From assembly GCF_002013895.1 (NCBI RefSeq), contig NZ_MAFQ01000001.1, positions 248,001 to 312,000 on the forward strand: a stretch of 64,000 nt of DNA, written 5' to 3'. Positions within the stretch are counted from its first letter, which is position 1. Every line of letters starts with the position of its first letter. A program made the translations under genes and the position numbers. Origin of the DNA: Mycobacteroides franklinii. Its GTDB lineage: Bacteria; Actinomycetota; Actinomycetes; Mycobacteriales; Mycobacteriaceae. The notes beneath the pieces are model-generated. The model had not been told where the DNA came from and did not search any database. It was given only the letters and a program-made list of their open reading frames with translations. This document shows positions 8,268 to 18,262 of the stretch, piece by piece.

Positions 8268-9047
8268 TTGAGTAATCTGCAGGTCACATTCATCAGCGAG
8301 TCGATCGCGGAGCCCACGGAGTGGTATTTCCGTGGGCCGCACCATATCGTCGCGGTCTACCAGGGCGGACATATCCGCACCAAAGAACTGGAGTTCGATC
8401 GCGGACTTTCCCGGCGCTATCTGCCGAAGGCTGGTGACGTGCTCGTGGTTCCGGCCGGACGGCGCGTCGCGATAACCGCACAGGGCGAACAAGCCGCGTT
8501 CTGTCAGCTTGAAGTGCCGACCGCCTTGCTCGATCAGCGAGAACTGCAGGCGCGCGTTGCGCATCCGGACGCGTTAATGCTGCAGCTTGCGGCGAGGATG
8601 CGCAGCATCTCGGACCGTGACGATGTGATCGCGCGGCTGCTGCGGGAGTCACTGGTCGACGTGATGTGGCTGCACCTGAGCGACCACTACGCGGCGATCC
8701 GTCGACACGCGGTAAGTGGCAGAGCATTGGAGCCGGCCGCGCAGGCGCGGCTGATGGAATATGTCGAAGACAGCCTGGATGCGGAGATCAGCCTGGCGGC
8801 GCTGGCGCGGCACTCCGAGATGTCGATCAGTGAGTTCCGCAAGGCTTTCGTGGATGCATTTCGGCAGACGCCATACCAGTTTGTGTTGAACCGCCGGATG
8901 GACCGTGCGAGGAAGCTCCTTACCGGTACTTCTCTGCCCGTCACCGATATCAGTGTCGCCGTGGGTTTTTCGAGCCCTAGCCATTTCGCGACCACATTCA
9001 AGGCCCGAGTGGGAGTGACGCCAACGGTCTACCGCAGCGGACTATGA
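8268..9047 (+). CDS. AraC-family transcriptional regulator
   Basis: A 259-residue regulator starting at a TTG preceded by GGGGGAAA. The C-terminal third (about residues 160-259) holds two helix-turn-helix units; the second contains TDISVAVGFSSPSHFATTFKARVGVTPTVYR, which matches the AraC signature. The N-terminal half begins with a beta-rich sensor-like region. It follows the alkylsulfatase on the same strand, so it may control that gene or the esterase downstream; the target is inferred only from position. Helix residues SEFRKAFVDAFRQTPYQFVL also match AraC helix spacing. Confidence 0.9.
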   Translation: MSNLQVTFISESIAEPTEWYFRGPHHIVAVYQGGHIRTKELEFDRGLSRRYLPKAGDVLVVPAGRRVAITAQGEQAAFCQLEVPTALLDQRELQARVAHPDALMLQLAARMRSISDRDDVIARLLRESLVDVMWLHLSDHYAAIRRHAVSGRALEPAAQARLMEYVEDSLDAEISLAALARHSEMSISEFRKAFVDAFRQTPYQFVLNRRMDRARKLLTGTSLPVTDISVAVGFSSPSHFATTFKARVGVTPTVYRSGL

Positions 9048-9108
9048 ATCTTTCCGCAAGACGCAACAGATTTCGAAGGCGCGACCTCCAGCTGCGATCT
9101 ACAGTTTC

Positions 9109-9134
9109 GGGACGTGGTCACGGGGGACGTGGTC
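9109..9134 (+). repeat. Short tandem direct repeat, 15-nt period
   Basis: GGGACGTGGTC occurs at 9109-9119 and again at 9124-9134, and a degraded third unit runs into the hairpin that starts at 9138. Confidence 0.5.
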
Positions 9135-9137
9135 GCG

Positions 9138-9192
9138 GGGGTCGGGCAGGTTCTGGCCTCGCATGTGCGAGAGTCGGAATCTGCCCGACCCC
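9138..9192 (+). ncRNA. Near-perfect 55-nt RNA hairpin upstream of the esterase
   Basis: The 12-bp outer stem is 9138-9149 with 9181-9192. It continues with 8 more pairs (9150-9157 with 9173-9180, three of them G-U on the plus strand), one bulged A (9172), then 5 pairs (9158-9162 with 9167-9171) closing a 4-nt loop. All wobble pairs are G-U only if the plus strand is transcribed, so the structure is suited to plus-strand RNA. No U-run follows, so a simple intrinsic terminator is less likely than a 5'-UTR element, processing site or small RNA. Confidence 0.45.
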
Positions 9193-9282
9193 ATTATCAA
9201 ACATGTTGCGGTAGAAGTAGAGTGCTTTCCGTGCGAGGGGATGATCTGTATCAAGCCCCACCGCGGCGGTGGTGACGGTCCT

Positions 9283-10245
9283 ATGGATCGCCCAGCGATA
9301 CCCCGACCAGTTCTCCGGTGGACGTGTGCATTGCTCACCGCGTGCCTCTGGGCGGTCGCAGGGTGCACGGGCGAGACGTCTGGCCCCGCGGAAGGCATCG
9401 CGGCGCGTGATGCGCCGGTGCTGTCTCACGTCACCGTCGAGCGGTTCCATTATCTGACGGACGGTCATTCCGATCCGACTCAAAATTGGGCAGACCTGTA
9501 TCTACCCGCCGGCCGTCAGGATCCGGACACCATTCCGCTGGTAGTGCTGATTCATGGCGGGGCATGGCAAAACCAGCTGGGGGCCAGGGTTTTCGAGCCA
9601 TTGGCCCGCGAACTGGCGGTCCGCGGAATGGCCGTCTACAACGTGGAATATCGGCGAGTGGGATCCGGTGGTGGCTGGCCGACCACGTTCCACGATGTGG
9701 CGCGTGCGCTTGACTATGTCATCGAAGTGGACAAAAAACACCCGCAGCTCACCACGGACGACGAACTTGTCGTGGGGCACAGTGCCGGTGCGCAGCTCGC
9801 GGTATGGGGTGCCACTCGACACCATCTCAGCGATGACGAGGTGGGCTCTCGCCCACGGTTCCGGCCCACGCGGGCGGTGTCGCTGGCGGGGCCGCTCGAC
9901 ATGGTCTATGCGGCGGAGCACGGTGACGATCGCATCGTCACCGTGCTGGGGGGTATGCCCGATGCTGTGCCCGAGCGGTATCTGTCCGTCGACCCCATCC
10001 AGAACATCGATATCGGCACGCCTGTCATAGCCCTGCACGGCACCAGGGACCACGTCGTTGAACCCGCCAACTCCCAGCGCTACGTGGCGGCGGTGAAGCG
10101 CCAGGGTGGCCGGGCCGCTCTCGAGCTGCTTCCCGGGCAGAGCCACGTATCGATTGTGTCGCCCGACAGTTCGGCCTTCGATCGAGTGGTACGAGTGATC
10201 ACCGCGACTTCTCAAACGGAGCTCGACGAGCTGCTCAGGGGTTAG
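9283..10245 (+). CDS. Lipoprotein alpha/beta-hydrolase (carboxylesterase-like)
   Basis: About 320 residues from ATG 9283. The N-terminus is a lipoprotein signal: a basic start, a hydrophobic stretch and the lipobox AVAGC with Cys28, so the mature enzyme should be anchored outside the membrane. The oxyanion-hole motif HGGAWQ lies near residue 85, the nucleophile elbow GHSAG near residue 165, a candidate acid in the GTRDHV segment and the His in GQSHVS, all as in BD-FAE-type esterases. A longer frame reaches 9163 but would bury the signal peptide and start inside the hairpin. The gene stands alone; the 5' region from 9048 has the tandem repeats and hairpin. The substrate is unknown. Confidence 0.85.
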   Translation: MDRPAIPRPVLRWTCALLTACLWAVAGCTGETSGPAEGIAARDAPVLSHVTVERFHYLTDGHSDPTQNWADLYLPAGRQDPDTIPLVVLIHGGAWQNQLGARVFEPLARELAVRGMAVYNVEYRRVGSGGGWPTTFHDVARALDYVIEVDKKHPQLTTDDELVVGHSAGAQLAVWGATRHHLSDDEVGSRPRFRPTRAVSLAGPLDMVYAAEHGDDRIVTVLGGMPDAVPERYLSVDPIQNIDIGTPVIALHGTRDHVVEPANSQRYVAAVKRQGGRAALELLPGQSHVSIVSPDSSAFDRVVRVITATSQTELDELLRG

Positions 10246-10298
10246 CTGGCCCGCGTTCGCGTTCGCCTCACCGCACCCCACCGATAAGGTTGGTCCTC

Positions 10299-12092
10299 AT
10301 GCCTACCGAGACCTTGCGCCTGCGCCTGTGCGCAGTGCTTGGTGTGGTGCTCCTCGGCGGGTGCTCCGTCAGCGCGCCCCCGGCCGTGCAGGGCAGCGAA
10401 ACCACCAGCTCAACCACACCGCCGCCGCCCAAAAAAGAGCAGATCGTGGTGGGTATCGACGCGATCGGTGCGGGATTCAACCCACACCTGTTGTCCGATC
10501 AGTCGCCGGTGAACGCCGCGATCAGCGCGCTGGTGCTGCCCAGCGCGTTCCGGCCGGTACCCGATTCGGCCACCACCACCGGCTCACGTTGGGAGATGGA
10601 CCCGACGCTGCTGGTTTCCGCGGAGGAGACCAGCCAGGAGCCATTCACGGTCACTTACACCATCCGCCCCGAGGCGCAGTGGACAGATAACGCTCCCATC
10701 GGCGCGGATGACTTCTCCTACCTGTGGCAGCAGATGCTCACCCAGCCCGGGACCGTCGACCCGGCCGGCTACGGAAACATCACCGACGTGCAGTCGCGCG
10801 ACGGCGGCAAGCGTGTGGTTGTCACCTTCGACCACAAGTACCCCGCATGGCGCGAGCTGTTCACCGATCTGCTGCCCGCCCACATCGTGAAGGACATCCC
10901 GGGCGGGTTCGCCTCCGGACTGGTCAAGTCGATGCCCGCCTCGGGGGGACGTTTCCGTGTCGACACCATCGACCCCCAGCGCGACGAGATCCTGCTGGCC
11001 CGCAACGACCGGTACTGGGCAACCCAGGCGGTCCCCGACGAGATCCTGTTCCGTCGTGCGGGTGCCCCCACGGTGCTGGCTGATTCCATCCGCAACGGTG
11101 ACACCCAGGTGGCTCAGGTGCATGGCAGCGGGGTGACGTTCGCTCAGCTGTCCAACATCCCCGGGGTGCGCACCGCGCGCATCGTCGCGCCGCGCACGCT
11201 GCAGCTGACACTGCGCGCCGGACAGCCCACGCTCACCGATGCCAAGGTGCGGCGCGGCCTGCTGGGACTCCTCGATGTCGGCCTGCTGGCGGCGGTCGCG
11301 GCGGGCAATGACAACGCCGTCACGCTGGCGGCAGCCCAGGTGCGTTCGCCATCGGATCCCGGATACAAGCCCACCGCGCCCGTGGCGCTCACCCGCGACG
11401 CCTCCCTGGCGTTGCTCAAGGAGGCCGGGTATGAGGCTGTCGAGGTGCCGCCACCGCCCGGCGCCGCCGCGGGGCCGCCACAGATCACCAAGGATGGCGA
11501 GCCGCTGGCCCTGATCATCGGCGCGGCCTCCAACGACCCCACCTCGGTGGCCGTCGCCAACACCGCCGCCGACCAACTGCGCAACGCGGGCGTGCGGGCC
11601 ACCGTCTTGGCCCTCGACCCGCCGACGCTGTACGGGCAGGCGATTCCGGACGGCCGGGTGGATGCCATCGTCGGCTGGCATCAGGCCGGTGGTGACCTGG
11701 CCACCGCGCTGGCTTCCCGGTACGGCTGCCCGGCGTTGCAGTCGGGCAAGCTGCCCGATACCCGCACCACCACGCCGCCCCCGCCGCCGGCAAGCAATAC
11801 GCCCGCGCCGCCGACGAGAGAAGAATCTGTTCGCGCCCCAAGCAATCTCACCGGTCTGTGCGATGAGGAGTTGCAGCCCAGCATCGACGCCGCGTTGACG
11901 GGCCATGCCGATGTGGGCAAGGTCATCGATCAGGCCGAGCCTCAATTATGGAAGATGGCAACGGTTTTGCCGATCATGCAGGACACCACCATCGCCGCGG
12001 CAGGCCCCAGCGCGCAGAACGTGGAGCTGGCCGGCGCGGTGCCGGTGGGGATTGTGGCCACCGCAGGAGACTGGAAGAAGACCCGCCCATGA
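10299..12092 (+). CDS. lpqW: LpqW lipoprotein, regulator of PIM/LAM branching (SBP-like fold)
   Basis: About 597 residues. The signal ends in the lipobox LLGGC (Cys22), followed by a Thr/Pro-rich linker. The body resembles family 5 substrate-binding proteins of peptide ABC transporters, for example [30 protein letters not shown] near residues 115-145. In mycobacteria LpqW does not transport; it influences whether PIM4 flows to PIM6 or to LM/LAM. A Pro-rich insert (about residues 487-508) interrupts the C-terminal lobe. The stop overlaps the mshB ATG (ATGA), so translation is probably coupled. AAGG lies 9 nt before ATG 10299. It matches Rv1166. Confidence 0.92.
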   Translation: MPTETLRLRLCAVLGVVLLGGCSVSAPPAVQGSETTSSTTPPPPKKEQIVVGIDAIGAGFNPHLLSDQSPVNAAISALVLPSAFRPVPDSATTTGSRWEMDPTLLVSAEETSQEPFTVTYTIRPEAQWTDNAPIGADDFSYLWQQMLTQPGTVDPAGYGNITDVQSRDGGKRVVVTFDHKYPAWRELFTDLLPAHIVKDIPGGFASGLVKSMPASGGRFRVDTIDPQRDEILLARNDRYWATQAVPDEILFRRAGAPTVLADSIRNGDTQVAQVHGSGVTFAQLSNIPGVRTARIVAPRTLQLTLRAGQPTLTDAKVRRGLLGLLDVGLLAAVAAGNDNAVTLAAAQVRSPSDPGYKPTAPVALTRDASLALLKEAGYEAVEVPPPPGAAAGPPQITKDGEPLALIIGAASNDPTSVAVANTAADQLRNAGVRATVLALDPPTLYGQAIPDGRVDAIVGWHQAGGDLATALASRYGCPALQSGKLPDTRTTTPPPPPASNTPAPPTREESVRAPSNLTGLCDEELQPSIDAALTGHADVGKVIDQAEPQLWKMATVLPIMQDTTIAAAGPSAQNVELAGAVPVGIVATAGDWKKTRP

Positions 12093-12925
12093 CCCGACGA
12101 CTCATGTTGGTGCACGCTCATCCCGACGACGAATCTCTGACCACTGGCGGAACCATCGCGCGCTATGCCGCCGAAGGTGCCGACGTGCTGCTGGTCACCT
12201 GCACCCTCGGAGAAGAAGGCGAGGTGATCGGCGACCGCTGGGCGCAGCTGGCAGCCGACCGCGCCGATCAGCTCGGCGGCTACCGGATCAGCGAATTATC
12301 CACCGCACTAGGGCATCTTGGTGTCGACGGGCCCACCTTCCTGGGTGGTGCGGGGCACTGGCGCGACTCCGGTATGGCGGACACCGGGCCGCTGCACCCG
12401 CGCGCCTTCGCGGGCGCCGAACGGGATGAAGCGGTGGGGGCGCTGGCCGCGCTGATCGACGAACACCGCCCGCACGTCGTCGTCACCTATGACCCCTTCG
12501 GCGGTTACGGGCACCCCGATCACATCCAGGCGCACACGGTGACGACTGCCGCCGTGGAGCGGGCGACCTGGCAGGTGGCCAAGCTGTATTGGACCGTCAT
12601 CGCGACCAGTGCGCTGGAGGCGGGCCTGGCGTCCATGAAACGGCTGCCGCCGGGATGCGAACCCGCGCCGCTGGACCTCATACCCACCTTCGCCGACGAG
12701 AAGATCAGCGCCGCCATCGACGTATCGGCCTACCGCGACGCCAAGGTCGCCGCCCTGCGCGCACACGCCACCCAGCTGACGGTTTCCGAGGACGGATCCG
12801 CGATGGCGCTATCGAATCTGATCGCGTTGCCCATCGCGGACATCGAGCATTTCGTGCTGGTCCGCGGTGAGCCCGGTGTCGACACCGGGTGGGAATCAGA
12901 TCTGTTCGCCGGGGTGGAGTTGTAA
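12089..12925 (+). CDS. mshB: N-acetyl-1-D-myo-inositol-2-amino-2-deoxy-alpha-D-glucopyranoside deacetylase (MshB)
   Basis: A 278-residue member of the LmbE/PIG-L zinc deacetylase family. Zinc ligands are in HPDDE (about residues 11-15, with His and Asp) and in the GHPDH motif near residue 145. MshB removes the acetyl group from GlcNAc-Ins, the second step of mycothiol synthesis, giving GlcN-Ins for ligation to cysteine. I chose ATG 12089, which overlaps the lpqW stop by ATGA; homology begins at once with [16 protein letters not shown]. The frame runs upstream inside lpqW, but those residues are spurious. It matches Rv1170. Confidence 0.95.
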   Translation: MTRRLMLVHAHPDDESLTTGGTIARYAAEGADVLLVTCTLGEEGEVIGDRWAQLAADRADQLGGYRISELSTALGHLGVDGPTFLGGAGHWRDSGMADTGPLHPRAFAGAERDEAVGALAALIDEHRPHVVVTYDPFGGYGHPDHIQAHTVTTAAVERATWQVAKLYWTVIATSALEAGLASMKRLPPGCEPAPLDLIPTFADEKISAAIDVSAYRDAKVAALRAHATQLTVSEDGSAMALSNLIALPIADIEHFVLVRGEPGVDTGWESDLFAGVEL

Positions 12926-12928
12926 GCT
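12923..12928 (+). promoter_or_regulatory. -10-like TAAGCT before the 37-aa ORF
   Basis: TAAGCT begins inside the mshB stop codon (TAA) and is followed by 6 nt and the ATG at 12935, the same geometry as the other leaderless starts in the window. Confidence 0.4.
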
Positions 12929-12934
12929 CGATTC

Positions 12935-13048
12935 ATGCCACCCGATCAAGACCAGGATCCCAATCAGCAGCACTGGCAAGACCGTGTGGACAACTTCCAA
13001 TGGGTTGTCGGATCACTGGTGGCCCAGCTCGACTCCGTTCCGATCTAG
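12935..13048 (+). CDS. Putative 37-residue miniprotein
   Basis: An ATG-started frame of 37 codons, 10 nt after the mshB stop. The product begins with an acidic, Gln-rich stretch (MPPDQDQDPNQQHW) and continues into an amphipathic segment with DRVDNFQWVVGSLVAQLDSVPI. Support comes from the promoter-like TAAGCT 6 nt upstream and from filling the gap before the next gene, whose start lies 17 nt after its stop. It could be a leader for coupled translation of the membrane protein, or the N-terminus of one protein separated by a frameshift, because the two frames differ. No family is recognised. Confidence 0.45.
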   Translation: MPPDQDQDPNQQHWQDRVDNFQWVVGSLVAQLDSVPI

Positions 13049-13064
13049 ACGCCTGAACGCATTC

Positions 13065-13400
13065 ATGCGCGGGTTCGTCATGGCCGCGCTCATTTTTGAC
13101 GGCGCCATCAGCGCGATTCTCGGCGCAGCTCTGCTCAACACACGCTTCGGCGGGGTTTTGGTTCCGCTGGGCTTGATCATCAGCGTCGTGCTCAATGTCG
13201 TGCTGGTGTGGTGCGCCCTGGAGTGGGCGGCCACACCGCGATGGGCGGGGGCGCCTCTGTGGGCATTCGTGGCCACCACAACGGTGCTCTTGTTCGGCGG
13301 CCCCGGCGGCGATGTGGTCTTCGTCGGGTTGTGGCCCGTTCTGCTGATCGTGGTCGGCGTGCTGCCCGCGGCGTATGTCTTGCGGCGCGGGAACAGCTAG
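13065..13400 (+). CDS. Small integral membrane protein (Rv1171 position)
   Basis: About 111 residues from ATG 13065 (ATG 13080 is an alternative). Four hydrophobic segments can be seen: about residues 4-24, 30-50, 60-80 and 85-105, separated by short loops, and the C-terminus is basic (LRRGNS). There is no enzyme motif. It follows mshB on the same strand, as Rv1171 does in M. tuberculosis, but its role is unknown. The 37-residue ORF just upstream in another frame may be part of the same transcript. Confidence 0.7.
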   Translation: MRGFVMAALIFDGAISAILGAALLNTRFGGVLVPLGLIISVVLNVVLVWCALEWAATPRWAGAPLWAFVATTTVLLFGGPGGDVVFVGLWPVLLIVVGVLPAAYVLRRGNS

Positions 13401-13428
13401 CCGAGCCGTACGGTCGTCGCGCAGGCGC

Positions 13429-14190
13429 TCACCCCAGGTACTCGGACTCCAGAACCAGGTCCTTCACCAAGGTCTGATACTCCACGTGCGTTTCGTGCTC
13501 GATGGTCTGCCAGAGCTTGCCCTGTTGGTCCTTCATATACGCGCGGTACTTGGGGGAGCCGGGGAATCCGACGTTATCGGCGACGACGATCGTGCCCGGA
13601 TGCAGCCAGCCGCGTTCCATCAGCCGCTGCAGGTCGTCGAGGTACACGTCCTTCCAGTGATCGATGAACACGAAATCCAGGCATCCCTCGGTAAATCCGT
13701 AATCCTTGGTCAGGGTGTCCAAGGTGGTGCCATCGTCGGCGGTCCCGTTGAGACAGGTGGCGCGGTCCGCCAGCCCCGCGTGTGCCCAGACCCGGCGCGC
13801 TACCGAGGCGTTGGCTCCCGACTTCTCGATGGAGAAGAACTTGGCGTTGGGCGCGGCACGCGCGATCCGTAGGCCGCTGTATCCGCAGTACGCACCGAGC
13901 TCCAGGGCGATCTTGGGTTTGGCGCGTTTGACGGCGGCATCGAGCAGCTGGCCTTTTTCGTCGCCGACATTCATAAGAATCGATTGGTCGTACGCGAAGT
14001 TGTCGATGGCCTCGATGGCGGCGTCGACATCCCCGGCCGGGGCAGTCGCGATGACGTGCTCGGCGGTGGCCTCCTCGCGGCCATCACCCATCTGACCGGT
14101 GCGCATGACGTTCAGGCCGCCGAATACTGCCCGCAGAAACGAATACCGCAGAAACGGAAGTTTCTGCTTCAGGGTTCTCGTGAGACTCAC
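13429..14190 (-). CDS. Class I SAM-dependent O-methyltransferase (catechol-OMT type)
   Basis: A 253-residue methyltransferase. The SAM-binding motif [17 protein letters not shown], lies near residues 95-110, the acidic residue after it is in FFSIEK, and the metal/catalytic region is [15 protein letters not shown] near 170-185 with [10 protein letters not shown] following near 200. This pattern matches COMT-like enzymes that methylate a hydroxyl, usually with Mg2+. The N-terminal 40 residues contain a hydrophobic patch and are basic. It points away from fbiC; the start at 14190 fits TAGGCT (14198-14203) 7 nt upstream on this strand. The substrate is unknown. Confidence 0.88.
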   Translation of the reverse strand: MSLTRTLKQKLPFLRYSFLRAVFGGLNVMRTGQMGDGREEATAEHVIATAPAGDVDAAIEAIDNFAYDQSILMNVGDEKGQLLDAAVKRAKPKIALELGAYCGYSGLRIARAAPNAKFFSIEKSGANASVARRVWAHAGLADRATCLNGTADDGTTLDTLTKDYGFTEGCLDFVFIDHWKDVYLDDLQRLMERGWLHPGTIVVADNVGFPGSPKYRAYMKDQQGKLWQTIEHETHVEYQTLVKDLVLESEYLG

Positions 14191-14197
14191 AAAGATC

Positions 14198-14203
14198 AGC
14201 CTA
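14198..14203 (-). promoter_or_regulatory. -10-like TAGGCT for the O-methyltransferase
   Basis: Read on the minus strand, TAGGCT is followed by 7 nt and the GTG at 14190, which suggests a leaderless transcript. Confidence 0.4.
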
Positions 14204-14286
14204 GCGATCCCGCGCGTTTCCGCAGGGTGGCTCTGTTGATGAACCCCCGAGTGGTGGGCTTTTTGGTACGGGCGGATGATCTGAGG

Positions 14287-16881
14287 GTGACCGACGGTTG
14301 TACAAACGTGCCCGACGACGTAACGCCGCTGCCGAATCCCGCTTTTCCCTCCCGGAACGCGGCCTCATCGCCCGCGTTGCGGCGAGTGTTGCGCCGTGCG
14401 CGGGACGGGGTGACGTTGAATGTCGACGAGGCCGCGCTCGCCCTCACCGCCCGCGGCGAGGAGTTGGCCGATTTGATGGCCAGCGCCGCGCGGGTGCGTG
14501 ATGCCGGGCTGGAATCCGCCGGACGCCTGGGCGCCGAGGGGCGTCTGCCGATCTCCTATTCGCGCAAGGTGTTCATTCCGGTGACGCATCTGTGCCGCGA
14601 CAAGTGCCACTACTGCACGTTTGTGACAGTTCCGGGCAAGCTGCGCGCGCAGGGCCAGGGCATGTACCTGGAGCCCGACGAGATATTGGACATCGCCCGT
14701 CGCGGCGCCGAATTGGGCTGCAAGGAAGCTTTGTTCACGCTGGGCGACCGGCCCGAAGACCGGTGGCCCGAGGCCAAGCAGTGGCTGGACGAGCGCGGCT
14801 ATGACACCACGCTGGACTATGTGCGCGCGATGGCGATCCGGGTCCTGGAGGAGACGGGTCTGCTTCCGCATCTGAATCCGGGCGTGATGAGCTGGTCCGA
14901 GCTGGCGCGGCTCAAGCCGGTCGCCCCGTCGATGGGCATGATGCTCGAGACCACTTCGCGGCGGTTGTTCGAGAACCGTGGCGAGGCGCATTACGGCAGC
15001 CCTGACAAGGACCCTGCCGTGCGGCTGCGGACACTGACCGATGCGGGCCGGTTGTCGATCCCGTTCACGACGGGTCTGTTGGTCGGTATCGGCGAGGATC
15101 TGACCGAGCGTGCCGAGACCATTCATGCGATCCGCAAGGTGCACAAGGAATTCGGGCACGTTCAAGAAGTGATCGTGCAGAATTTCCGCGCCAAGTCCGA
15201 CACCGCTATGCAGACGACGCCGGACGCCGATATCGATGATTTCCTGGCGACCATCGCGGTGACCCGGTTGGTGTTGGGGCCGAAGATGCGGGTGCAGGCA
15301 CCGCCGAACCTGGTGTCTCGCAGCGAATGCCTGGCGTTGATCGGGGCCGGCGTGGACGACTGGGGCGGTGTGTCGCCGCTGACTCCCGATCACGTCAACC
15401 CCGAACGGCCGTGGCCGGCACTGGATGATTTGGCCTCGGTCACGGCGGAGGCCGGATACGACCTGGTGCAGCGCCTGACGGCGCAGCCGCAGTACGTGCA
15501 GGCCGGAGCGGCCTGGATTGATCCGCGGGTGCGAGGACATGTCGAGGCCCTCGCCGATCCGGAATCCGGCTATGCCCTGGATGTTTCGCCGACCGGCCTG
15601 CCGTGGCAGGAGCCGGATGAGACGTGGGAGTCGACCGGCCGGGTGGACCTGCACGCGGCCATCGATTCAGAGGGGCGCAACACCGACACCCGCAGCGATC
15701 TGGCGAGCGCGTTCGGTGACTGGGAGTCCATCCGCGAGCATGTGCGCGAGTTGAACGCCCGCGCACCGGAGAAGGTGGGCGCCGACGTGTTGGCGGCCTT
15801 GCGTTCTGCCGAGCGGGATCCGGCCGGATGTAGCGACGACGAGTATCTGGCGCTTGCGACCGCCGAGGGTCCGGCGATGGAAGCCCTTGCTGCGCTGGCT
15901 GATTCGATCCGTGCCGATGTGGTGGGCGATGACGTCACGTACGTGGTGAACCGGAACATCAACTTCACCAACATCTGCTACACCGGCTGCCGCTTCTGCG
16001 CCTTCGCGCAGCGCAAGGGTGACGCCGACGCCTTCTCGCTGTCTGCGGAGGAAGTGGGAGACCGGGCCTGGGAGGCGTATGTGGCCGGCGCTACCGAGGT
16101 CTGCATGCAGGGCGGTATCGACCCGGAGCTGCCCGCGACCGGTTACGCGGATCTGGTGCGCGCGGTCAAAAAGCGAGTACCCAGCATGCACGTGCACGCC
16201 TTCAGCCCCATGGAGATCGTCAATGGCGCCTCGAAGGGCGGCCAGAGCGTGCGTGAATGGCTGACCGAGCTGCGTGCCGCGGGTCTGGACACCATTCCGG
16301 GCACCGCAGCGGAGATCCTTGATGACGAGGTCCGGTGGGTGCTCACCAAGGGCAAGCTGCCCGCCTCCGAATGGATTGACGTCATCAGCACCGCACACGA
16401 GGTGGGGCTGCGTTCCAGCTCGACCATGATGTACGGGCACGTGGACACGCCTAAGCATTGGGTGGGGCATCTGCGGGTGCTTGCCGGAATTCAGGACCGC
16501 ACAGGCGGATTCACCGAATTTGTGCCGCTGCCGTTCGTGCACCAGAGTGCCCCGCTGTACCTGGCCGGTGCCGCGCGTCCGGGGCCGACGAACCGGGACA
16601 ATCGGGCGGTGCATGCGCTGGCACGCATCATGCTGCACGGGCGTATCGACAACATTCAGACCAGCTGGGTCAAGCTCGGCATCGAAGGCACGCGGATGAT
16701 GCTCCAAGGGGGCGCCAACGATCTCGGTGGCACGCTCATGGAAGAAACCATTTCACGGATGGCCGGGTCCGAGCACGGCTCGGCCAAGACCATCGCCGAG
16801 CTTGAAGAGATTGCCGACGGCATCGGACGCCCCGCGGTGGAGCGCACCACCACCTACGCGCGGCGGCCGTCCGCCGCATAG
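14287..16881 (+). CDS. fbiC: 7,8-didemethyl-8-hydroxy-5-deazariboflavin (FO) synthase FbiC
   Basis: About 864 residues from GTG 14287. This is the fused two-radical-SAM form found in actinobacteria: the N-terminal CofG-like half has the cluster motif CRDKCHYC (CxxxCxxC), and the C-terminal CofH-like half has CYTGCRFC near position 15976. Together they join tyrosine and the ribityl-diaminouracil precursor into FO, the chromophore of coenzyme F420. The start is uncertain (ATG 14239 and GTG 14308 are also possible); homology to FbiC is clear from [21 protein letters not shown]. The frame extends much further upstream, but that part is antisense to the methyltransferase. It corresponds to Rv1173. 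Confidence 0.96.
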   Translation: MTDGCTNVPDDVTPLPNPAFPSRNAASSPALRRVLRRARDGVTLNVDEAALALTARGEELADLMASAARVRDAGLESAGRLGAEGRLPISYSRKVFIPVTHLCRDKCHYCTFVTVPGKLRAQGQGMYLEPDEILDIARRGAELGCKEALFTLGDRPEDRWPEAKQWLDERGYDTTLDYVRAMAIRVLEETGLLPHLNPGVMSWSELARLKPVAPSMGMMLETTSRRLFENRGEAHYGSPDKDPAVRLRTLTDAGRLSIPFTTGLLVGIGEDLTERAETIHAIRKVHKEFGHVQEVIVQNFRAKSDTAMQTTPDADIDDFLATIAVTRLVLGPKMRVQAPPNLVSRSECLALIGAGVDDWGGVSPLTPDHVNPERPWPALDDLASVTAEAGYDLVQRLTAQPQYVQAGAAWIDPRVRGHVEALADPESGYALDVSPTGLPWQEPDETWESTGRVDLHAAIDSEGRNTDTRSDLASAFGDWESIREHVRELNARAPEKVGADVLAALRSAERDPAGCSDDEYLALATAEGPAMEALAALADSIRADVVGDDVTYVVNRNINFTNICYTGCRFCAFAQRKGDADAFSLSAEEVGDRAWEAYVAGATEVCMQGGIDPELPATGYADLVRAVKKRVPSMHVHAFSPMEIVNGASKGGQSVREWLTELRAAGLDTIPGTAAEILDDEVRWVLTKGKLPASEWIDVISTAHEVGLRSSSTMMYGHVDTPKHWVGHLRVLAGIQDRTGGFTEFVPLPFVHQSAPLYLAGAARPGPTNRDNRAVHALARIMLHGRIDNIQTSWVKLGIEGTRMMLQGGANDLGGTLMEETISRMAGSEHGSAKTIAELEEIADGIGRPAVERTTTYARRPSAA

Positions 16882-16996
16882 AGCGGGCTAGGCCGACGCC
16901 CCGAGGCGAATCGGGCGAAGAAGTTGACGGTCTGTATCCGTACCTGACTGATTGGTTCGTGCAGGGTTAACTCTGTGGGTCGTTTTGGGCATCGTG

Positions 16997-17641
16997 ATGT
17001 CCGTGATCGCCCGACTCGTAGCGACAAGCTTCATCGTTGCCATGCTTGGGTTCCTCAACGCAGTCCCTGCTAGCGCGGAGCCGAGAGAGATGGCGCCGCA
17101 GTCGTATTCGAGAACCACCCGCGACGGCTGGCAGCTGCAGATCCGGCTGGATCATGAGCAGGTGAACCCGGTGCCCAACCTGGCGGGGGCGACCAACTCG
17201 CGCGAGGCCTTCATAACCCTCTCGGGTACCGCCACGGCGACCGGCGGCTCCAACCCCATCACCGACAGTCTCTTTGTCATCGGATATCAGCTCGGTTGCC
17301 AATCCGACGTCTCCTCGGGTTTGCAGATCGGCGGATCCGCCGGTATCGCTCCGTCGGTGAGCCTGGGCGTGGCGCCCACGCCCTCGGTCGGAGTGGGCGG
17401 TAGCGCGGGAGTCAGCGGATTTGTGCAGACCGTGGTGCAGCCGGGTGTCATCGTCAATCTGCCGATGGGCAACATGGTGCTTTCCCGGGGTGGCACGGGG
17501 GCGTTGGACTTGGACAACGTGCACGTGAAGGCCGACGCGTGCGGCGGTGATGTCACCATCCGCTCATTTGCCTCGTTGCGTGCATCTACCGAGACCGGCC
17601 ACACCGAGTTCGCGATCTACGGCGACCCGATCAAGATCTGA
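16997..17641 (+). CDS. MspA-family porin-like protein
   Basis: About 214 residues. The signal peptide spans roughly residues 1-27 with the cleavage site ASA before EPREM. The mature part has alternating beta-like strands, the VIGYQLGC segment typical of MspA-family members, a Gly/Ser/Val-rich central loop, and the C-terminal pattern NVHVKADACGGDVTIRSFASL. MspA proteins form outer-membrane channels for small hydrophilic solutes in fast-growing mycobacteria. This one is divergent: it has two Cys (one in the IGYQLGC motif and one in ADACGG), which could form a disulfide, and a long glycine-rich loop. Its stop overlaps the next gene's start (ATGA), forming a three-gene unit. It may be a porin or a surface protein of the fold. 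Confidence 0.8.
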   Translation: MSVIARLVATSFIVAMLGFLNAVPASAEPREMAPQSYSRTTRDGWQLQIRLDHEQVNPVPNLAGATNSREAFITLSGTATATGGSNPITDSLFVIGYQLGCQSDVSSGLQIGGSAGIAPSVSLGVAPTPSVGVGGSAGVSGFVQTVVQPGVIVNLPMGNMVLSRGGTGALDLDNVHVKADACGGDVTIRSFASLRASTETGHTEFAIYGDPIKI

Positions 17642-17928
17642 TGATGAAATTCCTTTGTGCGGCAACGGTCTTGGTGTGCACAGTGTGTTGGGCTCCGGTG
17701 GCCGCGGCAGATCCGGGTAACCCTGCGGTGCCTGCCCCGTTACCCGGCGGGACGCCCAACTATGCCGCGACCGCAGCGCAGCCACCCTTTGGCCTGACCC
17801 CGGCGCCGCCGCGTGGAACGCGAATCTCGGCCGGCGTCGACTCCGGGTACACGGCCCGAATCGACGCCGGGATGACGGCCGGGCAACTGGAAGACCCGCG
17901 GGGTATAACCGAAGGAGTGGCGCCGTGA
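17641..17928 (+). CDS. Small secreted proline-rich protein A
   Basis: A 95-residue protein with a cleavable signal (hydrophobic residues about 4-20, ending AAA before DPGNP). The mature part is rich in Pro, Gly and Ala. The segment PPRGTRISAGVDSG is shared, with small changes, with the next protein, and both end with GxLExPxG. No family is recognised. The start overlaps the porin stop and the stop overlaps the next start (GTGA), so the three genes look translationally coupled. A role together with the porin is inferred from this arrangement only. Confidence 0.7.
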   Translation: MMKFLCAATVLVCTVCWAPVAAADPGNPAVPAPLPGGTPNYAATAAQPPFGLTPAPPRGTRISAGVDSGYTARIDAGMTAGQLEDPRGITEGVAP

Positions 17929-18227
17929 AGCAAACACTGTGTGTAGCAACGGTTGTGATCGCATTGGCGGTAGGGCTTGCCGCGCCGGTGGCCGCGGCCC
18001 CGTCACCGCCGAACCCGGCGCCCTACAACCCGGTGTTCGCGCCCGGTCAGATACCGGCACTGCGCCCCTCGCGGGGGACTCAACTGCCGGTGCTGATGTC
18101 GGGGCCGTCGCGTGGCCCACGGATTTCTGCCGGGGTGGACGGCGTTCCGGTGCCGGGCGGCGTCAAGCCGGGCATCGGGATTGGCGACGGGAAGCTGGAA
18201 AGTCCGACTGGAGCGCCGACGCCGTAG
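17925..18227 (+). CDS. Small secreted proline-rich protein B, paralogue of A
   Basis: A 100-residue protein with a signal peptide (about residues 1-24, ending AAA before PSPPNP). The mature region is Pro-rich and disordered-looking, with PSRGPRISAGVDG followed by a Gly-rich tail and KLESPTGAPTP. It repeats the layout of the preceding protein, so tandem duplication is likely. Its GTG start overlaps the preceding stop. No enzyme motif or transmembrane segment is seen. Confidence 0.7.
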   Translation: MKQTLCVATVVIALAVGLAAPVAAAPSPPNPAPYNPVFAPGQIPALRPSRGTQLPVLMSGPSRGPRISAGVDGVPVPGGVKPGIGIGDGKLESPTGAPTP

Positions 18228-18262
18228 TCGGTCTGCGCTCGTGTCCAAGCGTTTGGCAGATT

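Noticed and set aside
13984..14286. Upstream extension of the fbiC frame
   Set aside because: Antisense to the O-methyltransferase and without FbiC homology.
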